From positions 1 to 5,895 of the forward strand of contig CALMBN010000217.1 in assembly GCA_937860195.1 (NCBI GenBank): 5,895 nt of DNA, written 5' to 3'. Shown one piece after another: positions 1 through 5,598 of the stretch. The notes under the pieces were generated by a model, which did not search any database, was not told the origin of the DNA, and saw only the letters and a program-made list of their open reading frames with translations. Source of the stretch: an uncultured Novosphingobium sp. GTDB taxonomy: Bacteria; Pseudomonadota; Alphaproteobacteria; Sphingomonadales; Sphingomonadaceae. Position 1 is the stretch's first letter. Each line of letters begins with the position of its first letter. Made by a program: the position numbers and the translations under genes.

Positions 1-37
1 GCGGCTATCCGCTGATCGATTAGAACCAATTTGGACA
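1..37. other. Short stretch downstream of fliS, cut by the window edge
   Basis: These 37 bases follow the fliS stop codon. They contain a small inverted repeat (GCGG CTAT CCGC at 1-12) that could be part of a hairpin, but there is no T run and the edge cuts the context, so I do not call a terminator. No gene start can be supported here. Confidence 0.4.
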
Positions 38-412
38 CTATCCGGCCTGTCGAAAGGCCAGGGACAGGTCCGTCAGGTCGGCTCGCAGTTGCTCCAGCAG
101 CTTGGCATCGAAAGCGATGACACAATCCAGCACCGCCTGCCGTGCAGCCTCGAAGAAGGAATTGAGCGCTGCTGCAACCGGTTGGCGATGATCAAGTCCC
201 AGTTGCAAGGCGGTAATTGCAGCGAGCGCGCGGGTCAGACTGGCGCTTTTGCGGACATTGTCATCCGCCGCTGCGGCATGGATTGCCGCGCCGAGCGCGG
301 TGCCAAGCTGCTCATAGCACAACAGCACCAATTGGCGCGGATCGGCCCCGGCCACCCGGGCATCGAAATCGACTCTGCGATACGCCTCACGCGGGGAACG
401 GACACCGTGCAT
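38..412 (-). CDS. fliS: Flagellar export chaperone FliS
   Basis: A 124-residue, mostly alpha-helical cytoplasmic protein of normal family length. FliS binds the C-terminal disordered region of flagellin, keeps it from polymerising in the cell and delivers it to the export gate. Landmarks are AYRRVDFDARVAGADPRQLVLLCYEQL (residues 10-36), where AY at the start and the 'P.qLv.lcYe.l' helix are the family signature, then KSASLTRALAAITALQLGLD (55-74), corresponding to 'k...l.rAl.ii.eL...Ld', and a C-terminal helix around AAALNSFFEAARQAV. The start shares one base with the fliD stop (TGATG), so the two are probably translated together. fliD-fliS pairing is common in flagellar clusters and supports the call. 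The gene ends with TAG at 40-38. Confidence 0.94.
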   Translation of the reverse strand: MHGVRSPREAYRRVDFDARVAGADPRQLVLLCYEQLGTALGAAIHAAAADDNVRKSASLTRALAAITALQLGLDHRQPVAAALNSFFEAARQAVLDCVIAFDAKLLEQLRADLTDLSLAFRQAG

Positions 413-1833
413 CAGTTGCGCTTCGCGTTCCAGGCATCGATCTGGTTTTTCAGGAATGACAGGGTTGAACGGGACTCGGCGACCCGGCTTTCGGTTCCGG
501 CGAACTGTCTGGACAGCCGGGCGCGGAGTTTTTCCTGGGCTTCGACCAGCTTGGCAGCCTCTTTGCTCAGGTCCTGCTTCTGGGCGGTCAGCCGGATCAG
601 CGATGCGGCCAGCGTGTCCGAATCGGTTGCGGCGGTCAGGCTGCGGCTAAGCTTGTCGAAGCTGGCGTAGACCCCGTGAAGTCCGGTTGTGAACATCGCC
701 GCGACACCTTGGGGTGCGGATTTAAGCGTTGCGGTTAACCGCGTGGAATCGAGCCGGAAGGTGCCGTCGCGATTGGTCGCAAGGCCAAGATCGGCCAAAG
801 TCGCCGGTTCGCCGCTCAGCGCGCCGGGCATGACCGTGCTACCGGCGAATTGACCAAACGCGCGCCGCATTGCTCGCGCCCCGCTATCGCGGGCAAGGTC
901 GCCGGTGAGCGGATCGGTTTGAGTCTTGAGCTGCACAGCCAGCTCGTTCAGCGCGCTGACCAGGTCATTCATGAATGCGGTGACAGATGTCGCCGGATCG
1001 GAAAACCTGATCGTGGCAGGGCTGCCTGGATTGGTGCCATTAAGGTTCAGGTTCAGGCCGGGAACCAGATCGGAAATCTTGTTTGTGGCGCTGGTCATCG
1101 CCAAGCCATCGAGTTTGAATTGAGCGTTGACGGCTGACGAATGAAGCCGCGCCGGGGCACTGGCCGGGGTCCAGGCGAGCGCGGCCAGGCCGGCGTCACC
1201 AAGCGTCTCGGCGGCCTCGATTACAAAACCATTCACTTCGCCTTCCTGGCCTTTCAGCATCAGATGCGCGCCGTCGGTGCCGGTGGCGACATAGGCGGTC
1301 ACTCCCATCCCGGCGGCGTTGATCACTCCCGCGACATCGGTCAGTGTTGCGCCAGCGGGGATTGCAACCGTTGCGGGGGTCTGACCGGGATCCGCATTGA
1401 AGGCGCCGCCTGCGACTGTACCGAACCGGAAAGTCAGGCTCCCTGATCCGGCCAGGGTTGTCGCGGCCGCAAATGGAACCGAACTCAACACCTGATTGGT
1501 CGCCAGCTGCGTCACCTCGAGCGTGTAGGTCCCGCTCCCCGTCGCTGCTCCCTTGGAGGCATTTGCGACCATCGGGTTGCTGATTTCCGGTTGGCTGGAA
1601 AGGTCGCCTGCCCGCACCCGGTCGCCGATTGAACTGGCAAGCTGAAGCAGCGTGCTCTTTAGCGTCGATGCCGCTGAGATTTGCCGTTCGACTGTTTCGG
1701 AGCGCGAGGTGTTGCGGTCGATCTTGGTCGCGAACGAGGCGCTGGCCAGGCTCTGCGCCAGCCCGGCCATGTCGACCCCGCTCCCTGCGCCAAGCGCGGT
1801 GATGATCGAAGATGTCGCAGTCGTGGTCGGCAT
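412..1833 (-). CDS. fliD: Flagellar filament cap protein FliD (hook-associated protein 2)
   Basis: A 473-residue protein, close to the usual length. FliD is exported through the gate and forms the cap at the filament tip under which flagellin polymerises. Both ends look helical or coiled-coil, as expected of the D0/D1 domains. The N-terminal landmarks are TALGAGSGVDMAGLAQSLAS (residues ~12-31) and a heptad-rich helix around ERQISAASTLKSTLLQLASS; GTYTLEVTQLATNQVLSS (101-118) marks the end of the FliD_N domain. The FliD_C region begins near FKLDGLAMTSATNKISDLVP with GLNLNLNG (239-266) and includes LADLGLATNRDGTFRLDSTRL (346-366). The end is a long helix (QKQDLSKEAAKLVEAQEKLR, then LSFLKNQIDAWNAK). 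The ATG at 1833 is the only start in this frame after the flhB stop. No clear ribosome site is visible. Its stop overlaps fliS as TGATG. Confidence 0.94.
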   Translation of the reverse strand: MPTTTATSSIITALGAGSGVDMAGLAQSLASASFATKIDRNTSRSETVERQISAASTLKSTLLQLASSIGDRVRAGDLSSQPEISNPMVANASKGAATGSGTYTLEVTQLATNQVLSSVPFAAATTLAGSGSLTFRFGTVAGGAFNADPGQTPATVAIPAGATLTDVAGVINAAGMGVTAYVATGTDGAHLMLKGQEGEVNGFVIEAAETLGDAGLAALAWTPASAPARLHSSAVNAQFKLDGLAMTSATNKISDLVPGLNLNLNGTNPGSPATIRFSDPATSVTAFMNDLVSALNELAVQLKTQTDPLTGDLARDSGARAMRRAFGQFAGSTVMPGALSGEPATLADLGLATNRDGTFRLDSTRLTATLKSAPQGVAAMFTTGLHGVYASFDKLSRSLTAATDSDTLAASLIRLTAQKQDLSKEAAKLVEAQEKLRARLSRQFAGTESRVAESRSTLSFLKNQIDAWNAKRN

Positions 1834-1863
1834 GCCGATTAGAACGGCAGCGGCGCGTGCGCC
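1834..1863 (-). other. flhB-fliD spacer, 30 bases
   Basis: This is the only intergenic gap of any size between the flagellar genes from fliN to fliS. I see no terminator hairpin, no convincing sigma-54 or sigma-28 promoter and no clear ribosome site in it. The spacer is also in the same frame as both neighbours: only the flhB TAA separates the two coding frames, and the ten spacer codons contain no stop. fliD is therefore most likely transcribed with flhB. Confidence 0.6.
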
Positions 1864-2991
1864 TTAAGCCATCGGGTCCAGCCGCCCTTCGGCATCGAAC
1901 CGCAACATCACCGGCACTTCGATCGGCGGGACCTCGCGCGGCTCGCCCCGGCGAAGCGAAAAGACATAGGCCAGCACGGCGGCGACTGCGCCATAGAGCT
2001 CCTCGCGGATCATCTGATTCTCGCGGGTTGTGAAATAGACCGAGCGAGCCAGCGCCGGAGCTTCGATCAACGGAACCGCCAATTCGCGGGCAAGTTGTCG
2101 CATCGCCTGGGCCTTCTCGCCGCGCCCCTTGGCCAGCACCACGGGGGCCCCCGATTTGAGCGGATCATAGCCCATCGCAACCGAGAAGCGGGTCGGGTTG
2201 GTCAGCACGAACTGCGCTTCACGCATCGCCTTGGCGACCGCGCCGCTGGCATATTGGCGTTGACGCTGGCGCTGGGCGGCCTTGCGTTCGGGCGAGCCTT
2301 CGCTTTCCTTGTGCTCGTCGCGCAGTTCCTGCTGGCTCATCCGTAGCCGCATGAACCGGCGCAACCACTGCACCGGCCAATCGATCAGCGCGATTACGAC
2401 AAGGCCCGCTGAAAGCCAGAACAATAACGCGATAGCCGCGTTCCACGATTGACGCAGCGAACCACCCAGCGAAGCGGCCCGGCCCAGTCCGAGCAGGTCT
2501 GCCAGGTTGCCTTTGGCCCAGATATAGCAAATCGTTCCAAGCAGGCTGATCTTCAATATGCCCTTGCCGACCTCGATCCAGCCTTGCGCACCAAACATCC
2601 GCGTGAGTCCGGACAGCGGATTGAGCCGCGAACCTTTTGGCAGCATATTTGCGCCAACCCAGCGTCCGTCGCCGTGCGCAAGCTGGAGCGCGGCGACTGC
2701 GCTCAGCACTGCCAGCGCAAGCGCCAGCAGCGGCGGCAAGACCGACCACAAAATGCCCAGCATCGCTTGTCCAGGCTCGAACTGCTCAACCGCGCCGCGA
2801 TCCCACGACAGACCTTGGCGAAGCGCCAAGGTCAGCTGCTCGAACAGCACCGGTCCGCCGAACATCAGCCACGCCGTGCCGACCAGCATGGCCACTGCTG
2901 TCGCCAGTTCGCGGCTGCGCAGGACATCCCCTTTAAGCGCAGCCTCACGGCGGCGCTTGTCGGTTGCAGCAAAGGTCTTCTCGCCGCTCAT
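1864..2991 (-). CDS. flhB: Flagellar export apparatus protein FlhB (substrate-specificity switch)
   Basis: A 375-residue protein. FlhB sits beside FliR in the export gate, and its cytoplasmic domain switches export from rod/hook to filament substrates when the hook is complete. The N-terminus (EKTFAATDKRRREAALKGDV, then RSREL) matches the family's 'EkteepTpkr...a.ekGqv.rSrel'. Hydrophobic segments lie at residues ~31-50, 80-105, 143-158 and 183-205. They are followed by the conserved MSQQELRDEHKESEGSPERK (218-237). The autocleavage loop reads NPTR at residues 265-268 (codons 2199-2188), where the family normally has NPTH. The rest of the cytoplasmic domain is intact: APVVLAKGRGEKAQAMRQLA, LAVPLIEAPALARSVYF and EELYGAVAAVLAYVF. 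The start overlaps the fliR stop (ATGA). The gene ends with TAA 30 bases before fliD. Confidence 0.96.
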   Translation of the reverse strand: MSGEKTFAATDKRRREAALKGDVLRSRELATAVAMLVGTAWLMFGGPVLFEQLTLALRQGLSWDRGAVEQFEPGQAMLGILWSVLPPLLALALAVLSAVAALQLAHGDGRWVGANMLPKGSRLNPLSGLTRMFGAQGWIEVGKGILKISLLGTICYIWAKGNLADLLGLGRAASLGGSLRQSWNAAIALLFWLSAGLVVIALIDWPVQWLRRFMRLRMSQQELRDEHKESEGSPERKAAQRQRQRQYASGAVAKAMREAQFVLTNPTRFSVAMGYDPLKSGAPVVLAKGRGEKAQAMRQLARELAVPLIEAPALARSVYFTTRENQMIREELYGAVAAVLAYVFSLRRGEPREVPPIEVPVMLRFDAEGRLDPMA

Positions 2992-3770
2992 CGGGCAAGC
3001 AGGGCGCCGACCTGCTGCACCGCTTCCTCGCTCAGCACGACCAATTGGTCAGCATTGAGGGGCGCGACCGCAATAAGTGCGGCCAGTCCCGCAAGGATCC
3101 CGGCCGGCAGGCCCAGCGCGAACAGGTTGAGTGCCGGGGCGGAACGGCTCAGGACACCGCTGGCGAGCTGGACCAGCAGCAGCACCAGCGTGACTGGCAT
3201 GGCGATCGCTACAGCGGCAATAAACATCTCGCTGCCAAAGCCGACCAGGCGCTCAATCTGCGCCACGCCGAACCAGGCCCCACCGGGCGGGAACACTGTA
3301 AAGCTTTCGACGAGCAGCCGTAACCAGACCAGATGCGCGCCAAGTCCGAGGAAGATCACTGTCAGCATCACTGTGAAATACTGGCCCAGCACCGGGGTAT
3401 GCGCACCGTTGACCGGGTCAGCGGTTGAAGCAATGCTCATCCCCATTGCGCCACCGATCTGTTCGGCTGCGATGACCGGAGCGGCAAACGACAATTGCAG
3501 TACGAAGCCGAGTGCGAGGCCGATCAGCGCTTCGCTGGCGATTGCCAGCACCCCCGCGAGCGAGAGCAGCGCAGGCGGCGTGATTATCGGGAGCCAGGCC
3601 GAAACCAGCACAGCGATTGCTCCTGTGATCCCGACCCGAACCTGGACAGGGACCGCTGCCGCGCTGAAAAAAGGCGCGGCCAGCAGTGCCGCGCCGATCC
3701 GGGTCATCAGGAAGACCAGCGTCCAAAGCTGGGCCTCAACCGCACCGAATCCGAAATCGAGAGTATTCAT
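2988..3770 (-). CDS. fliR: Flagellar type III export gate protein FliR
   Basis: A 260-residue polytopic membrane protein of normal length. One FliR joins five FliP subunits to form the export channel and contacts FlhB. Landmarks are an N-terminal helix with WTLVFLMTRIGAALLAAPFF (residues ~16-35), SEALIGLALGFVLQL (79-93), GGAMGMSIASTADPVNG (106-122), a long central hydrophobic stretch VMLTVIFLGLGAHLVWL (134-150), and the C-terminal signature SRSAPALNLFALGLP (208-222), equivalent to the family's 'R.aPqlNif.lGfP'. The frame is open further upstream to 3995, but the ATG at 3770 gives the family length and the ATGA overlap with fliQ. The 3' end overlaps flhB as ATGA, so fliQ, fliR and flhB are likely coupled. 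Confidence 0.96.
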   Translation of the reverse strand: MNTLDFGFGAVEAQLWTLVFLMTRIGAALLAAPFFSAAAVPVQVRVGITGAIAVLVSAWLPIITPPALLSLAGVLAIASEALIGLALGFVLQLSFAAPVIAAEQIGGAMGMSIASTADPVNGAHTPVLGQYFTVMLTVIFLGLGAHLVWLRLLVESFTVFPPGGAWFGVAQIERLVGFGSEMFIAAVAIAMPVTLVLLLVQLASGVLSRSAPALNLFALGLPAGILAGLAALIAVAPLNADQLVVLSEEAVQQVGALLAR

Positions 3771-4039
3771 TGGCCCAGACCGGCGATGGCGGCAAAAATC
3801 TCCTGAGTGAAGTCTCCCACCAGCGCAAACATCGCCGCACCCATCACGACCAGCACTATCGCGGTGATTGCCAGCTTGGGGACGAAGGTCAGCGTCTGCT
3901 CGTTGACCGAAGTTGCCGCCTGGACGATTCCCACGACCAGCCCGACGATGAGGCTGGCGAGCAAAACCGGTGAAGCGACCAGCGCGGTGACCCACAGCAT
4001 TCTGTCGATCAGCGAGAGCAGGGTTGCGGTTTCATCCAT
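3767..4039 (-). CDS. fliQ: Flagellar type III export gate protein FliQ
   Basis: A 90-residue protein of normal family length. Four FliQ copies wrap around the FliP/FliR core of the flagellar export gate. Two hydrophobic hairpin segments are visible: residues ~14-40 (MLWVTALVASPVLLASLIVG onward to VGIVQAA) and ~55-80 (KLAITAIVLVVMGAAMFAL). Between them is the hallmark loop VGIVQAATSVNEQTLTFVPKL, near-identical to the family consensus 'VGi.QA.Tqi.EqTL.FvPKl'. The start lies 4 bases after the fliP stop, and no strong ribosome site is visible, so translation probably depends on ribosomes finishing fliP. The stop overlaps the fliR start as ATGA. Confidence 0.97.
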   Translation of the reverse strand: MDETATLLSLIDRMLWVTALVASPVLLASLIVGLVVGIVQAATSVNEQTLTFVPKLAITAIVLVVMGAAMFALVGDFTQEIFAAIAGLGQ

Positions 4040-4043
4040 GATA

Positions 4044-4787
4044 CTACCCGAAACTCGCCACCAGACTGCCCATCAGCAGCGCCCAGCCATCGACCAGCAC
4101 AAACAGCAACAGCTTGAACGGCAGCGAAACAATTGTCGGGCTCATCATCATCATGCCGAGCGACATCAGCACTGATGCGACCACCAGATCGATCACCAGG
4201 AACGGCAAGAACAGCATGAAGCCAATCTGGAACGCGGTCTTGAGTTCGCTGGTTACGAAAGCCGGAAGCAGGATCGAAAACGGCACGTCCTGGGCCCTCG
4301 CGAACTTGGGAGCTTTTGCCATTTCGGCAAACATCTGCAGGTCATGCTTGCGGGTCTGGCGGACCATGAAGGCCTGGAACTCCTTGCCGCCTGCCGCAAT
4401 TGCTTGCTCGGCATTGATTGTCCCGGCGCTGTAAGGGGCGATGGCCTGCGTGTTCACCCGCTCGAGGGTCGGGGCCATGATGAACAGCGAGAGGAACAGG
4501 CTGAGCCCGACCAGCACCTGATTCGGCGGGCTCTGTTGAAGCCCCAAGGCTTGCCGGAGAATCGAGAGAACCACCAGAATACGGGTGAAGCTGGTCATCA
4601 TCAGCAGCAGGCTGGGCAGCAGGGTCAGCAGCCCCATTATCAACAGCAGCTGGAGCGACAGGGTCATGCTCTGGCCGCTGGCCCCGCCAGTCGCCCCAAA
4701 CGCCCGGTCAAGCGCGCCCGGGATGGCGACATGCGCATGAGCGAGGGTGGGATAGATGGCCAGAGGCAGTGCGGAGAGCCACTTCAT
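4044..4787 (-). CDS. fliP: Flagellar type III export gate protein FliP
   Basis: A 247-residue protein, close to the usual length. FliP forms a pentamer with FliR and FliQ as the export channel in the centre of the basal body. It begins with a cleavable signal peptide (MKWLSALPLAIYPTLAHA, likely cut after AHA). The family core follows: TLLPSLLLMMTSFTRILVVL with SILRQALGLQQSPPNQVLVG (residues ~54-94), a hydrophobic helix LSLFLSLFIM, a loop domain (~105-170), and then PFSILLPAFVTSELKTAFQIGF, FLVIDLVVASVLMSLGMMMM and SLPFKLLLFVLVDGW. The four-methionine run (residues 212-215) lies at the position of the channel methionine gasket. The ATG at 4787 is chosen because it precedes the signal peptide, has a good ribosome site (GGGAG, 8 bases away) and overlaps the fliO stop; a longer in-frame extension would cut into fliO. 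Confidence 0.97.
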   Translation of the reverse strand: MKWLSALPLAIYPTLAHAHVAIPGALDRAFGATGGASGQSMTLSLQLLLIMGLLTLLPSLLLMMTSFTRILVVLSILRQALGLQQSPPNQVLVGLSLFLSLFIMAPTLERVNTQAIAPYSAGTINAEQAIAAGGKEFQAFMVRQTRKHDLQMFAEMAKAPKFARAQDVPFSILLPAFVTSELKTAFQIGFMLFLPFLVIDLVVASVLMSLGMMMMSPTIVSLPFKLLLFVLVDGWALLMGSLVASFG

Positions 4788-5053
4788 TCCATCGTCTCCC
4801 GTGCCGGGGCTTCGGCGATGCGGGTCAGCCCCGCCCGCGAGGCGGACACCAGAATTTCGCGCCCGTGAAATTCGATCACCGCCAGCTTGAGCGTCGGCGA
4901 GAGCATCATGGTCTCGACGATCCGCACGGCTTTGCTGCCGCCTTGTACCCCGCCAATCCGGGCCTGCGCCTTCTGTGCGAGTTTCAGACAGCCCCAGGCG
5001 AGACCACCGATCATCGGCAACACGATCAGCAGCTTGAAAATGTACAGCAACAT
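4784..5053 (-). CDS. fliO: Flagellar biosynthetic protein FliO
   Basis: An 89-residue bitopic membrane protein. FliO helps assemble and stabilise the FliP ring of the export gate and is not part of the finished core. One hydrophobic helix (residues ~2-22, MLLYIFKLLIVLPMIGGLAW) is followed by a basic stretch (KLAQKAQAR). A small cytoplasmic domain follows with the pattern ETMMLSPTLKLAVIEFHGREILVSAS and then GLTRIAE, which matches the family's 'lgp..rl.vv.v.gr..Lvg....g...L' signature. FliO is poorly conserved, so position between fliN and fliP carries part of the identification. The ATG at 5053 has AAGG 10 bases upstream and overlaps the fliN stop. The 3' end overlaps fliP by ATGA. Confidence 0.88.
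   Translation of the reverse strand: MLLYIFKLLIVLPMIGGLAWGCLKLAQKAQARIGGVQGGSKAVRIVETMMLSPTLKLAVIEFHGREILVSASRAGLTRIAEAPARETME
4796..4800 (-). promoter_or_regulatory. Ribosome binding site for fliP
   Basis: GGGAG inside the end of fliO lies 8 bases before the ATG at 4787. It is the best Shine-Dalgarno match seen in the block. It fixes the fliP start immediately before the signal peptide and argues against the longer in-frame extension. Confidence 0.6.
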
Positions 5054-5322
5054 CAGACCGCGACCTTATCAGCGGCGGAACCAGCCATTTCGACAATCCT
5101 GAGGCCGAACCGGTTGCCCTCGGCGACGATCTCACCGCGCGCGATCAGCGTGCCGTTGACCAGGACATCAAGCAGCTCGTCGGTCAGCCGGTCGAGCATC
5201 ACAACACTGTCCTCACCCAAGGCGAGCACATCTTTGAGTTTCATTTCTGTGCGGCCTAGTTCTACTGAAAGGCGGACATCCACTTCCTTCAGGAGGTCGA
5301 AGCCGCGGGTGTGCAAAGTCAT
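5053..5322 (-). CDS. fliN: Flagellar motor switch protein FliN
   Basis: An 89-residue protein that is almost entirely a SpoA domain. FliN forms the lower part of the cytoplasmic C-ring with FliM; it contributes to direction switching and docks the FliH/ATPase export machinery. Landmarks are LLKEVDVRLSVELGRTEMKLKDVLAL (residues ~10-35), GEDSVVMLDRL, and DVLVNGTLIARGEIV with GNRFGLRIVEM (residues ~52-79), all close to the family consensus. It is shorter than enterobacterial FliN (about 137 residues) because it lacks the N-terminal extension, which is common in alphaproteobacteria. The ATG at 5322 is supported by an AAGGA ribosome site 11 bases upstream that overlaps the previous stop codon. The stop overlaps the fliO start by one base (TGATG), suggesting coupled translation. 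Confidence 0.93.
   Translation of the reverse strand: MTLHTRGFDLLKEVDVRLSVELGRTEMKLKDVLALGEDSVVMLDRLTDELLDVLVNGTLIARGEIVAEGNRFGLRIVEMAGSAADKVAV
5064..5067 (-). promoter_or_regulatory. Probable ribosome binding site for fliO
   Basis: AAGG inside the last codons of fliN lies 10 bases before the fliO ATG at 5053. It is short but well placed, and it supports this start in a gene whose N-terminus is otherwise poorly conserved. Confidence 0.45.
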
Positions 5323-5333
5323 GGACAGGGGTT

Positions 5334-5338
5334 TCCTT
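5334..5338 (-). promoter_or_regulatory. Ribosome binding site for fliN
   Basis: AAGGA overlaps the stop codon of the preceding frame and lies 11 bases before the fliN ATG at 5322. The spacing is a little long but workable. It supports this start and suggests that fliN is translated from the same message as the FliM segment. Confidence 0.55.
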
Positions 5339-5598
5339 CAGGCAATCCGGGTGAGTTTGATCGCAATGCGGTCATCGGCGCTGCCGACCGAGCCGCTGGC
5401 GATGACAGTCCCGCTGGCAGAGACCGGCACCGCCCGGGCAACCGCCACAGGCAGCACCACACCGGGCTGAAGGCCTGCCATGGTTGAGAGCGTAACCAGC
5501 ATGTCGACCAGCGTTGCAGTAAGTGGAACTGGCATGTCGGCGAACGGTGCCGCGGCAGGATCGGCGGCGACGGGTGGAATCTCACTCAGTGCGCCCGG
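5338..5598 (-). other. fliM: FliM C-terminal segment with SpoA domain (flagellar motor switch)
   Basis: This is the flagellar half of the chimeric frame. FliM's SpoA domain pairs with FliN at the base of the C-ring. The core runs from about 5532 to the stop codon. It shows the SpoA pattern of a hydrophobic strand (PVPLTATLVDMLVTLSTM), a 'L.PG.VLPV' turn, and 'G..IA.G.VG..DDRIAIKLT' near the end. It resembles FliM more than FliN: it has 'VLPVAVARAVPV', whereas the downstream FliN has 'DVLVNGTLIARGE'. The linker before it (ALSEIPPVAADPAAAPFADM) is typical of the variable stretch between the FliM middle domain and SpoA. Only the C-terminal third of a FliM protein is present. The fliN gene follows 15 bases after the stop. 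Confidence 0.75.

Noticed and set aside
1..12. Possible terminator hairpin after fliS
   Set aside because: The stem is only four base pairs with a four-base loop, there is no T run, and the window edge hides the rest.
89..670. Plus-strand open frame of 193 codons across fliS and the end of fliD
   Set aside because: No family resemblance, and it covers two recognised genes on the other strand.
1834..1842. GCCGATTAG on the plus strand resembles a sigma-28 -10 element (GCCGATAA)
   Set aside because: It points away from fliD, has no matching -35 element and would not drive any supported gene.
17..1845. The 10-base string CGATTAGAAC occurs at 17-26 (after fliS) and at 1836-1845 (just before fliD)
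   Set aside because: Ten-base repeats are expected by chance many times in about 6 kb when all pairs of positions are counted. The flanks do not match, so I do not call it an operator or repeat.
2449..3810. Long plus-strand open frame (453 codons) antisense to flhB and fliR
   Set aside because: The translation is rich in Arg, Ser, Pro and Gln with no recognisable domain, and it lies opposite two well-supported conserved genes. Long antisense frames are expected in high-GC DNA.
4769..5470. Plus-strand open frame (233 codons) across fliP, fliO, fliN and the FliM segment
   Set aside because: Low-complexity Ser/Arg-rich product antisense to several conserved genes. It looks like a GC-driven shadow.
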